Positions 1-7,100 of a stretch of DNA of 12,001 nucleotides are shown one piece after another. The notes beneath the pieces are model-generated. The model worked only from the letters and a program-made list of their open reading frames with translations, had not been told where the DNA came from and ran no database searches. The translations under genes and the position numbers were made by a program. Source of the stretch: Baffinella frigidus (lineage: Eukaryota > Cryptophyceae > Cryptomonadales > Baffinellaceae). The stretch is taken from the NCBI GenBank assembly GCA_026770585.1, contig MU646410.1:201933-213933 (forward strand), given 5' to 3'. Every line of letters starts with the position of its first letter. Position 1 is the stretch's first letter.

Positions 1-43
1 ACCCTAAACCCTAAACCCTAAACCCTAAACCCTAAACCCTAAA
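1..43. repeat. CCCTAAA heptamer array (telomere-type)
   Basis: Six perfect CCCTAAA units follow one A. This is the C-rich strand orientation expected at the left end of a chromosome with TTTAGGG telomeres, as in plants, green algae and dinoflagellates. A longer perfect array (seven units) lies inside the window at 10222-10270, so these six units alone do not prove a chromosome end. Confidence 0.75.
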
Positions 44-180
44 CCCCAAACCCCAAACCCCAAACCCCAAACCCCAAACCCTAAACCCCAAACCCTCAAC
101 ACCAAACCCCAAACCCCAAACCCCAAACCCCAAACCCTAAACCTTACACCCTCAACCATAAACACCAAACACCGAACCCC
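44..180. repeat. Degenerate CCCCAAA/CCCTAAA heptamers
   Basis: The perfect array decays into CCCCAAA units and then mixed forms (CCCTCAA, CACCAAA, CCATAAA). The same degenerate heptamer filler recurs between exon copies all over the window. Confidence 0.85.
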
Positions 181-190
181 GGCACGGCAG

Positions 191-283
191 GCGAGCGCGG
201 TGTTGACTAGCCCGCCGGCGGTGACGGTGGGCATGCTGGCGATGACCGTCGTGCTCGGCCTTGTGTCACGCGCCGCAGGCACC
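191..283 (+). CDS. Candidate exon with hydrophobic segment, copy 1 (longest)
   Basis: After a CAG at 188-190 there are 31 open codons, starting ASAVLTSPPAVTV and ending VVLGLVSRAAGT. About 20 residues in the middle are hydrophobic, enough for one membrane helix or signal anchor. The segment is GC-rich, unlike the heptamer and TA filler on both sides. Six further, shorter copies of its 3' part follow at 381, 480, 583, 731, 912 and 1081, and the protein reading is conserved best at 381, 480 and 912. No GT donor sits directly at the end of this copy. I do not recognise a family; it may be the 5' part of the oxidoreductase gene or a separate gene. Confidence 0.4.
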
Positions 284-295
284 CACCCCTAGACC

Positions 296-296
296 T

Positions 297-330
<34 letters not shown>

Positions 331-334
331 ATAT
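296..334. repeat. (TA)n microsatellite
   Basis: Nearly pure TA dinucleotides interrupted by one G, directly downstream of hydrophobic-exon copy 1. Confidence 0.9.
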
Positions 335-380
335 CGTCAGGAGGGAAATAAATTCTCAACCTAAGCCTTGAACCCTAATA

Positions 381-422
381 TTGACGGTCGTGCTCGGCCT
401 CGTGTCGCGCGCCGCAGGCACG
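381..422 (+). pseudogene. Hydrophobic exon fragment, copy 2
   Basis: Fourteen codons read LTVVLGLVSRAAGT, the same 3' part as copy 1 but without its first 17 codons. A GT follows the CAC at the end (CAC|GTGCCC), which could be a donor that copy 1 lacks. Confidence 0.55.
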
Positions 423-479
423 TGCCCCTAATCCGTCAACCTTTATGGGGGGAAATTTTCTGAGCCCGGAACCCTAAAA

Positions 480-521
480 ATGACGGTCGTGCTCGGCCTC
501 GTTTCGCGCGCCCCTGGCACG
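480..521 (+). pseudogene. Hydrophobic exon fragment, copy 3
   Basis: Reads MTVVLGLVSRAPGT, with Ala to Pro from CCGCA to CCCCT. It has the same CACGTGCCCC end and spacer as copy 2. Confidence 0.55.
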
Positions 522-582
522 TGCCCCTAATCCCTCAACCTTCAGGGGGGAAATAAATTCTCAACCTAAGCCTTGAACCCCA

Positions 583-628
583 CTGATGGCGGGTGTGATC
601 GGGCCCGAGTGTCGCGCGCCGCAGGCAC
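583..628 (+). pseudogene. Hydrophobic exon fragment, copy 4 (frameshifted)
   Basis: CTGATGGCGGGTGTGATCGG keeps the base pattern of the family, and the end TCGCGCGCCGCAGGCACG is exact, but the frame is shifted before this end. Confidence 0.5.
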
Positions 629-730
629 GCCCCCTAAACCCTCAACCTTCAGGGTGGAACACGGATCATGCTAGTAACAGTACAGCGAGTGTATAGTAAT
701 TTTCTTTGGCGAGAAGGAATTGATGTGAAT

Positions 731-776
731 GGCGTTGACGGGCATTCCGGATCGGTGTCGCGCGCCGCAGGCACGC
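731..776 (+). pseudogene. Hydrophobic exon fragment, copy 5 (frameshifted)
   Basis: GGCGTTGACGGGCATTCCGG followed by GTGTCGCGCGCCGCAGGCAC. The 3' half is exact, and the 5' half is diverged and out of frame. Confidence 0.45.
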
Positions 777-863
777 CACCTAACCTCACCGGGGGCTACC
801 AATCGATTTCGTGAACAACCCATACGTGAATGATCCTTGGGACCCTGCGGTAGGAAATACCGT

Positions 864-907
864 CCTACGGTAGGAAAACCCGTAGGGGCATAGGGCGGTC
901 CTACGGA
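864..907. repeat. Inverted repeat partner of 1796-1837, rich in CCGTAGG motifs
   Basis: The reverse complement of this segment matches 1796-1837 (TCCGTAGGA..CCCCCTATG.CCCTACGGG..CCTACCGTA) over about 44 bases with few changes. The segment also contains alternating CCTACGG and CCGTAGG motifs, so it can fold on itself. It interrupts the spacer between hydrophobic-exon copies 5 and 6. Confidence 0.7.
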
Positions 908-911
908 TATC

Positions 912-953
912 CTGGCGGCCGTGATCGGCCTGGCTGCGCGCGCGGCAGGCACG
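912..953 (+). pseudogene. Hydrophobic exon fragment, copy 6 (in frame)
   Basis: Reads LAAVIGLAARAAGT, an open and conservatively changed version of LTVVLGLVSRAAGT. Most changes keep hydrophobic character, which suggests a period of protein-level constraint or a different ancestral copy. Confidence 0.5.
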
Positions 954-961
954 CTCCCCTC

Positions 962-1287
962 AACTCCTAACCTTCAATACTAAACCCTGATGCCCAAACC
1001 CAAAATCCTAAATCCGAAGCATGGTATACAACCCTGAACCCTGCGCTCTAATACCTAATCCATAAGCCCTAAGCCCCTGTGCGGGCATGTTCATGCTGGG
1101 TGCTGGTTGCTCGCGCCGCAGGCATGCCCCCTAAACCCTGAACCTTCAGGGGTAAACAAATCCTGAATCCTGAACCCTAACCCCCAAACGTTTATTTCTA
1201 AAACCGAAACCCGAACCCCTACACCCGAAGCCCGAACCCCTAAACCTTGCACTGATAAATCCGTGTTCTCAATACGAGCTTTCTCGA
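962..1287. repeat. Degenerate heptamer filler with exon fragment copy 7
   Basis: Mostly ACCCTGA, CCCTAAG and CCCGAAC heptamer variants. At 1081-1124 lies a last, decayed hydrophobic-exon fragment (GGGCATGTTCATGCTGGG, then CGCGCCGCAGGCATGCC). Nothing else coding is seen. Confidence 0.6.
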
Positions 1288-1332
1288 GCAGATATTATCG
1301 ACCTGCTGGTGGTGTTGTCTGGGTTGCTCAAG
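1288..1332 (+). pseudogene. ADIIDLLVVLSGLLK exon, copy 1
   Basis: Fifteen open codons read ADIIDLLVVLSGLLK after a GAGCAG, then ATCTAACC with an in-frame stop. The downstream part present in the copy at 1550 is missing. The peptide is hydrophobic and leucine-rich; no family is recognised. Confidence 0.45.
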
Positions 1333-1549
1333 ATCTAACCCCTAATCCCTAAACCCTATACCCCAAATACTAAACACTCATCACTAATCACTAGACACTG
1401 GACCCTAAACCCGAAACACTAAACACTAAACTCTAAACACTAAACACTCAACCATAAACACTAAACACTAAACACCAAACACTAAAAACTCAACACTATA
1501 CCCCAAACACTAATCACTCAACACTGAACGCTAAACACTAAGCCGGGAA
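1333..1549. repeat. ACTAAAC-type heptamer array
   Basis: About 200 bases of CACTAAA, CACCAAA and CACTCAA heptamers separate two copies of the ADIIDL exon. The dominant variant (ACTAAAC) differs from that at the left end, so this tract has its own homogenisation history. Confidence 0.85.
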
Positions 1550-1627
1550 GCAGATATCATCGATCTGATTGTGGTGCTGCCCGGGCTGCTCAAGCTCCAA
1601 TTCCAATACATCATGTTCCCGCTCGAG
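1550..1627 (+). CDS. ADIIDLIVVLPGLLK exon, copy 2 (most complete 5' half)
   Basis: Open for 26 codons: ADIIDLIVVLPGLLK then LQFQYIMFPLE, followed by GAG|GTACAG, a good donor at 1628. A candidate acceptor is GGGAAGCAG, with CAG at 1551-1553. Comparison with 2571 (VQYQVFLLMHLE) shows that its second half is the equivalent of the start of that exon, so the ancestral exon probably ran ADIIDL..LLK-(L/V)QYQ..MHLE. The product would be a hydrophobic helix followed by an amphipathic one. No family is recognised. Confidence 0.45.
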
Positions 1628-2074
1628 GTACAGCGTTTAAAAACGTTTCGTACCAGGGCGTTTTAACTTTGTACCACGATCCCGGGTTACAATCGACTTG
1701 TTGGCGAGTTTGCTCACGATCCAGTGGGTGTACCTCGACACAGCGGACTACAAAGCGATTTTCGGCCCAAATCGGGCCATCTCTCCGTTGCCTTATCCGT
1801 AGGAACCCCCCTATGTCCCTACGGGTTGCCTACCGTAAAGTCCTAGGTATTATCGCTCAGGGGTTATTCAAAATCTCCTCGAAGTCTGCAGTGTGGCATG
1901 TCGCCTCTCGAGGTTCTAAAACTGAATACTTTTTGTAAGGCGAATACTTTCAGCATTAACGATAATCAGATTGAAATGTTCACACAACCTGCGCTCCGCC
2001 CAGAGTTTGGGGTCTAAGGTGGACGGTGTAGGGTGTATGGTCGAGGGAGTAAAGTGTGCAGGAGTGTAGGGGGG
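1628..2074. other. Non-coding stretch with inverted-repeat element
   Basis: Starts with GTACAGCGTTTAAAAACGTTT and related GTACC/CGTTTT motifs, then carries the 1796-1837 partner of the inverted repeat at 864. Open frames here are short and resemble nothing else in the window. Confidence 0.5.
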
Positions 2075-2104
2075 GTGCCCGGGCTGCGCAAGATGCAGTA
2101 CCAG
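2075..2104 (+). pseudogene. LLK exon fragment, copy 3
   Basis: Reads VPGLRKMQYQ. It spans the LLK-QYQ junction without a gap, like the copy at 1550, which supports one ancestral exon across this point. Both ends are lost in unrelated sequence. Confidence 0.5.
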
Positions 2105-2279
2105 AATTCTCGAAACGGTGCGTTTTGAAAGGGCGTAAAGCCTCTTGCGGGTTCAAATGAAATGAGCAAACCGTCAAAGCAGCATCCCGAAAAGCGGCCA
2201 ACATTTTCCGGGATCGCTCTACCAGCTGTTCCTCCTCCTGCTCCTCGACGTCACCATACTGGATGTACAGTGAGTCGTT

Positions 2280-2570
2280 GGGGGTGCTCAACACACCATT
2301 TGGGGTGTACAACACACTAAATGGTGTGAATGGTGTGTATGATACGCTACACGGGGTGTCTAATACACTATGTCCGTCCTGAAAACACACACGATGCGTC
2401 CTGAAGACACACCCTTGGTTCTCGATCGCAGGTGCAGTACCTGGTGTTCCACCGTGTGTGTTTTCAGGGCATTTGCGGTGTACAACACACACATGGGGTG
2501 TACAAACCACCATATCCGTCCTGGCGACACACACGGTGTGTCCTGAAGACACACACGGTATGGGGAGCAG
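2280..2570. repeat. GTGT/ACAC foldback-rich repeats
   Basis: GTGTACAACACAC occurs at about 2305 and 2479, TATGTCCGTCCTG-like text at about 2369 and 2512, and CCTGAAGACACACxC at about 2400 and 2541. A perfect 10-bp hairpin is formed by CACACCATTT (2292-2301) and AAATGGTGTG (2319-2328). An exon fragment copy (2432) lies between the two halves. Confidence 0.65.
2432..2453 (+). pseudogene. VQYQ exon start fragment, copy 4
   Basis: CGATCGCAG|GTGCAGTACCTGGTGTTCC matches the first 18 bases of the exon at 2571 with one change and the same CAG acceptor, then leaves the frame into GTGTGTG repeats. Confidence 0.6.
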
Positions 2571-2659
2571 GTGCAGTACCAGGTGTTCCTGCTGATGCAC
2601 CTGGAGCGGGCGCGGCGCGTGGAGTGTCGCCGCGTCGCGCGCGCCCGCCGCCAGGGCAG
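2571..2659 (+). CDS. VQYQVFLLMHLE basic-tail exon, best copy
   Basis: Starts after GGAGCAG at 2570 and ends GGGCAG|GTCCGC, both normal splice contexts. The 89 nt (29 codons plus 2 bases) read VQYQVFLLMHLE and then an arginine-rich tail with VECRRVARARRQG. The GC content is very high compared with the TATAC arrays that follow. A hydrophobic segment followed by a basic stretch suggests a membrane anchor with a cytosolic/stromal positive side, or a targeting region; this is inference. Partial copies of the tail lie at 2911 and 3262. No family is recognised. Confidence 0.5.
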
Positions 2660-2667
2660 GTCCGCTA

Positions 2668-2755
2668 CACTATATACTACACACCTCTACACCATATACT
2701 ACACACCTCTACACCATATACTACACACCTCTACGCCATATACTACACACTTTCC
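2668..2755. repeat. Tandem 22-bp ATATACTACACACCTCTACACC repeat
   Basis: About four units of TACTACACACCTCTAC plus CATA, directly after the exon donor at 2660. Confidence 0.9.
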
Positions 2756-2910
2756 TATATAAGTATACTATATACTATATCCTATGTACTATATACTATG
2801 TTGTATGTACTATGTACTATGTACTATGTACTATATAATATATACTTTGTTTATGTACTATATACTATATACGTATACTAGGTATGCATGAAGTATATAC
2901 ATGTATAATA
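2756..2910. repeat. TACTATGTAC/TATAC microsatellite
   Basis: Irregular array of TACTATATAC and TACTATGTAC ending in GTATGCATGAAGTATATAC, a block repeated at 3230-3260 before the next exon-tail copy. Confidence 0.9.
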
Positions 2911-3022
2911 GCGGCGCGTGGAGTGCCTATGCACACGGGCTTTTCGATCCCCCGAATTTGCACTGGAGGGGTTCGGAATCCGGCGCTCTCTGCCGCGTCG
3001 CGTGCGCCCGCCGCCAGGGCAG
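2911..3022 (+). pseudogene. Basic-tail exon copy split by a 65-bp insertion
   Basis: GCGGCGCGTGGAGTG (2911-2925) and GCCGCGTCGCG..CCAGGGCAG|GTCCGC (2992-3022) are the two parts of the tail of the exon at 2571, which are contiguous there. Sixty-five bases absent from that copy lie between them. The donor is preserved, but the upstream VQYQ part is missing. Confidence 0.75.
2926..2990. mobile_element. 65-bp short interspersed element, copy 1
   Basis: CTATGCACACGGGCTTTTCG, then a CCGAATTTGCACTGGAGGGG core and TTCGGAATCCGGCGCTC. Related copies lie at 3563-3641 and 3919-3996. Here it sits inside an exon copy whose uninterrupted version is at 2571, so it was inserted there. CCGGATT/AATCCGG near its ends in the other copies form a short inverted repeat. 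It encodes nothing visible, so it must be non-autonomous or moved by repair. Confidence 0.7.
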
Positions 3023-3034
3023 GTCCGCCTCCAC

Positions 3035-3260
3035 CTCTACACCATATACTGCATACTATATACTATATACTATATACTAGTATACTATATACTATTTACT
3101 ATATACTATATAATATAATACTATATACTATATTGTAGGTACTATGTACCATGTACTATGTACTATGTACTATATACTATGTACGTATACTATGGTGTAT
3201 GTACTATACACTATGTACTATATACGTACTATGTATGCATGAAGTACATACTTATATACT
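3035..3260. repeat. TACTATATAC microsatellite, second block
   Basis: Same composition and the same 3' end (ATGCATGAAGTA.ATAC) as the block at 2756-2910, so the unit of exon tail plus TATAC array is itself repeated. Confidence 0.9.
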
Positions 3261-3261
3261 A

Positions 3262-3296
3262 GCGGCGCGTCGAGTGTCGCGCCCCCCCGCCGCCAG
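3262..3296 (+). pseudogene. Basic-tail exon fragment, copy 3 (deleted)
   Basis: GCGGCGCGTCGAGTGTCGCG followed by CCCCCGCCGCCAG|GTCGGC. Compared with 2571-2659, an internal stretch is deleted, breaking the frame, while the donor is kept. Confidence 0.65.
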
Positions 3297-3302
3297 GTCG
3301 GC

Positions 3303-3495
3303 GGACTATTCGTAAGTTGACATGCTGGTTTTGCGGTACAAAATCCGTCAACTTTGGGGCGGGAAAGAGCCTTGTCGCACCAAATTGGTGGGACCGAATA
3401 GACTGGGGTTCCTCCTCTTGCACGTCAGGGGAGGTGCGCCACCCGCCCCTCAAAAGTTGATGGATTTGCACCGTAAAGTCAACTTGAGAATAGTC
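3303..3495. repeat. Degenerate foldback element
   Basis: The left arm 3303-3363 (GACTATTC, AAGTTGAC, TGCGGTACAAAATCCGTCAA, GGGGCGGG) pairs imperfectly with the reverse complement of 3441-3495, in the same order. The loop holds a further small palindrome, CACCA/TGGTG. The GTCAACTT motif of the arms recurs in elements near 10440 and 11465. Confidence 0.65.
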
Positions 3496-3562
3496 TGACA
3501 GGCAACCCGAGTCGCGCACCCGCGCCAGGGGCGGTTGAATTCCCTCGCACATGTTATGAGCC

Positions 3563-3641
3563 CTGTAAAGTGACTATACACACACGGTCTTTTCAATTCC
3601 CCGGATTTGCACTGGAGGGGTCCGGAATCCGGCGCGCGCTG
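3563..3641. mobile_element. 65-bp short interspersed element, copy 2
   Basis: CTGTAAAGTGACTATACAC, then CTTTTCAATTCCCCGGATTT, GCACTGGAGGGG and CCGGAATCCGGCGCGCGCTGG. It matches copies 1 and 3 with scattered substitutions and shares with copy 3 an extra 5' TGTAAAG and 3' GCTGG, which copy 1 lacks. Confidence 0.7.
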
Positions 3642-3890
3642 GTTGTAATCTCATTTCGGAAGATCGCTGATTCGTCTTGGCATAAAACCCATGCCTAACA
3701 TGCCGCAAAAGTGAGCTTGGATCTCTTGTAAAGCAAGGAATCCGCGATCCTGAGCGCAAGCAGCTCTCGTCCTCCCCTCACAAGTTTCGGGATGGGATGG
3801 GCCCGCCTCGGAGCGCGCCGCCGAAAAGATCAACAGGATCAGTGATGTTCCGAAATTGAATCTCGGGACCCGGGAGCAGGCTGGACCCTG
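3642..3890. repeat. Stretch with a degenerate inverted repeat
   Basis: ATTTCGGAAGATCGCTGAT in the left arm (3647-3671) pairs with ATCAGTGATGTTCCGAAAT in the right (3838-3864). The sequence between the arms shows no coding signal. It is probably an old foldback element between two copies of the 65-bp element. Confidence 0.5.
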
Positions 3891-3908
3891 TGAGCAACCT
3901 CCCGCACG
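3891..3908 (+). pseudogene. Leader exon 0, copy 1 (interrupted)
   Basis: TGAGCAACCTCCCGCACG is identical to the start of the exon at 4112. The upstream text (GGGAGCAGGCTGGACCC) is also shared, but the acceptor AG is changed to TG. After CGCACG the match stops and the 65-bp element begins within about 10 bases. Confidence 0.7.
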
Positions 3909-3918
3909 GAGAGAGCGC

Positions 3919-3996
3919 CTTGTAAAGCGACTATGCACACGGGCTTTTCGATCCCCCGGATTTGCACCGGAGGGGTTCGGAATCCGGCGCTCGCTG
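3919..3996. mobile_element. 65-bp short interspersed element, copy 3
   Basis: CTTGTAAAGCGACTATGCAC, then GGGCTTTTCGATCCCCCGGA, TTTGCACCGGAGGGG and TTCGGAATCCGGCGCTCGCTGG. It begins where leader-exon copy 1 breaks off, the second case of this element next to an exon break. Confidence 0.7.
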
Positions 3997-4009
3997 GTAC
4001 TAATCACGG

Positions 4010-4098
4010 GATCCGGAACCGGAAACCCGGATCTCGAAACTCGGAAACCCGAAACCCGAAACACGAAACACGAAACCCGAAACCTGAAACCCGGGAGC
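4010..4098. repeat. CCCGAAA/CCCGGAA heptamer tract
   Basis: Telomere-like heptamers with T to G change (CCCGAAA, CACGAAA, CCTGAAA). In one frame they read as a false ETRNPKP-like repeat protein. Confidence 0.85.
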
Positions 4099-4111
4099 AG
4101 GCTGGACCCAG

Positions 4112-4176
4112 TGAGCAACCTCCCGCACGTGGACACTCTCGCCAAGAGCAAGCGCAAGCCAGAGGCTATGGCCAAG
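4112..4176 (+). CDS. Leader exon 0, copy 2
   Basis: Acceptor CCCAG|TGAGC and donor GCCAAG|GTACTA enclose 65 nt reading [21 protein letters not shown] in phase 2. Joined to the exon at 5073 it gives [19 protein letters not shown], so its internal Met could be the start of a compact oxidoreductase, or the exon could be part of a basic targeting peptide. Copies of exactly the same length lie at 4466 and 4741. A 65-nt exon cannot be included twice without a frameshift, so the copies would have to be mutually exclusive. Confidence 0.65.
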
Positions 4177-7100
4177 GTACTATCTGGAAGAATAGCAAAT
4201 TATAGAACAGCATATGGACCCGCTCCTTTTCTTATTCATTTGCTATGGGAAATTCCAAAAATAGTAGGAGGTATTAGCAGATTGTATTACAATGTAGAAC
4301 AACACATACACGCCTGACCGACACTAAGGGCGTGGGGTTTGGCTGCCTGTACCCTGGACCCGCAACCCGCAACCCGCAACCCGGATCCCGGAACCCGAAA
4401 CCCGGAATCCGGATCCCGGAACCCGAAACCCGAAACCCGAAACCCGCAACCCGGGAGGTTGCCAGTGAGCAACCTCTCGCACGTGGACACCCTCTCCAAG
4501 AGCAAGCGCAAGCCAGAGGCTATGGCCAAGGTTCTCCTAAACCCGAAACCCTGAACCCTACACGCCGTGAACCCGAAACCCGAAACCTGAAACCCACATG
4601 GGCAAGGTAGTGACCGACCCTGGCAGCCTGTTTGGCTGCCTGTACCCGGAACCCGGAACCCGGATCCCGGATCCCGAAACCCGAAACCCGGAATCCGGAA
4701 TCCGGAATCCGCAACCCGCAATCCGCAACCCTAACCCCAGTGAGCAACCTCCCGCACGTAGACACCCTCGCCAAAAACCAGCGTAAGACGGGCGATATGG
4801 TCAAGGTTATCCTACACCCGAAACCCTACACCTTGAACCCTAAACCCTGAACCCTGAACCCTGACATCTGAAACCTGGACCCTGAACCCCAAACCCCAAA
4901 CCCAAGGACACGCCGGTGGTGAAGAATCTGGTGATGATTAGCAGCGCGCCTAGAGACAATAGGCATTTTTTCTCAGGTCAAGCCAGGGCTGACCCCAAAC
5001 CCCAACCCCACACCCCACACCCCACACCCCACACCCCACACCCAACCCCCACACCCACACCCAAAACTCCAGGACACGCCCGTGGTGAAAGATCTGGTGA
5101 TGATCGGGGGGGGGCACGCGCACGCGTACGTGCTCAAGAATCTCGGCATGGATCCGGTGCAACCCCTTTCACCCTCAATCTTAGGCTTGAGGGTTTAGAA
5201 TGTAGGGTTTTGGGGCTTAGAGTGTAGGGGTAGGGGTCTAGAGTTGATGGTTCAGGGGGTTGGGGTTGGGGTTCTGGGTGAAGGGTGGAGGATCTGGTGG
5301 TGATCTGCAGTGGGCACGCGCGTGCCCACGTACTGTACTATACAAGTATACTATATACTATATACTATATACTATATACTATATACTATATACTATATAC
5401 TACGGTGATGATGGGGGGGGGACACGCGCACGCTTTCGTGCTCCAGAATCTCGGCATGGATCCGGTGTGTATTGTTCTAGTGCGGGGCTGAGGGTTTGGG
5501 GTTCAGGGTCCAGGGATTCAGGGTATATGGGGTTGAGAGTTGGGGTCTGGAGGTTAGGGTGCAGGGGTTTAGGGTGCGGGCACGAGCACGCCGTCATCCT
5601 CAAGAATCCGGTGCAACCCTCCCGCCCCTTTTTTGCCGTGAATCCCTGCACTCCAAAACCTTGAAACATAAACCCTCGACGATTCACCCCAGACACCACG
5701 CTCCAACCCCCAACTCCTAAGCCCAAACCCCAAACCCCAAACCCCAAACCCCAAACCCCAAATCCTGATCTCTAATCCCCACACTCCCAACCCCAAACCC
5801 TAACCCATTACAACCTATCCCCTATCCCCTATCCCCTATCCCCTATCCCCTATCCCCTATCCCCTATCCCCTATCCCCTATCCCCTATCCCCTATCCCCT
5901 ATCCCCCAAACCATAAACCCCAAACCCATAAATCAGATGCCTGGGGTGCAAGCGACGCTGATAACACGCGACGTGGAGACGCCCTACTCGGGAATGCTCC
6001 CGGGCCACGTCGCAGGGTCCTACCCCGAACCCTACACGCTAAACCCTAAACTCCCCACCTTTAAATTTCCACACCCTAAACCCTGAACCCTGCACCCTGA
6101 CCCCTAAACCCTAAATTCACAAACTCTCAATTTCCCAGCTCTGGACCTTAAGCCCCATGCCCCAAGCCCCAAACTTTAAACCTGAAGCCTAATCCCACCG
6201 TGGAGACGCGCTACTCGGGAATGCTCCCGGGGCACGTTGCAGGGTCCTACCCGAAACCCGAAACCCCTAAATCTGAACCTAGAATCCCAAACTCTGAGTT
6301 CCCGCACCCTAAACCCCCACCACTGAACCCTAAATCTCCCAAAACCTACACCCTAAAACTCCAATCTCTCAATTGCCACACCCAAACCCCTAACCCCTAA
6401 ACCCTAAGCCCTAAGCCCCCACCCTAAACCTAAACCCGAAACCCAAAACCCCAACCCCCAAACCCTAATCCAATTTAGGGCCCTAAGTAACCTCCGCCCA
6501 ACTCCTATCACAATTCGGGAACGTTTTCATTCAAATCCTACGTGTTCCCCGATGATTCATTCCCAACCGCTCCACCGAGGAGTGCCCTGGACCCTCAACC
6601 CCACACCCCAAACCCTAACATTTCAAACCCCACACACTAAACCCTGAACCCCAATCTAATCCCGCCAGGTATTTGATTTAAATGCTTTGGAGTTCCCCGA
6701 ATCAACGAAATTTACTACACAATTGGCCAAATCAGTCGTGTCCAGCCCTGGACGTGACCAATTGTGTGGTAAATTTCATGTATTCGGGGAACTCCCAACC
6801 ATTTAAAACAAATACCTGGCGGGATGAAATCGATGTCGGCAGGTTCTACACGCGCGAGGAGTGCCACATCGACCTGGGGAAACTCGCTAACTTCGGGGGG
6901 GTCCGCCTCGTGCACGCCGAGGTCAATAAACCGTTTCCGAAAAAGGCACTAACCACACAGCGGCGGTCCTTACATTTTGAGCCCGCCCGACTCTTCACTG
7001 TATACATTTTGAGCCCGCCCGCTCTTTAGTTCATACATTTTGAGCCGTCTCGACTCTTCACGCCGAGGTCCTCCTCTCCACCTGCAAACAGATTCAATCC

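Larger units (their letters stand above)
334..640. repeat. Tandem ~100-bp unit: exon fragment plus intron-like spacer
   Basis: The exon fragment TGACGGTCGTGCTCGGCC recurs at 381 and 480 and, degraded, at 583, a period of 99-103 bp. The spacer is also repeated: CCCCTAATCC.TCAACCTT, then GGGGGGAAAT and CTCAACCTAAGCCTTGAACC. So exon and flanking non-coding DNA were duplicated together here. Confidence 0.8.

Noticed and set aside
1-43. Left edge as a proven chromosome telomere
   Set aside because: Only six perfect units are present, while seven lie inside the window at 10222-10270. The tract could equally be intron-type filler at a cut point.
1669-1938. 89-codon open frame on the plus strand
   Set aside because: It overlaps the inverted-repeat element at 1796, has no copies, no recognisable domain and no clear splice or start context.
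1980-2600. 206-codon open frame on the minus strand
   Set aside because: It runs through GTGT/ACAC repeats and antisense to exon-like segments; no domain is visible and the peptide is Cys/Val/His/Thr-rich from the repeats.
2926-3996. 65-bp element as a tRNA-derived SINE
   Set aside because: The reverse strand has a CCGG-TGCAAAT-CCGG stem-loop resembling a T arm, but no A-box or poly-A tail is visible in the three copies.
3856-4721. Proline/arginine/asparagine repeat proteins on both strands (ETRNPKP, GFRVSGF)
   Set aside because: They are translations of CCCGAAA heptamers; a 7-bp period gives a 21-bp protein repeat in all frames without stops.
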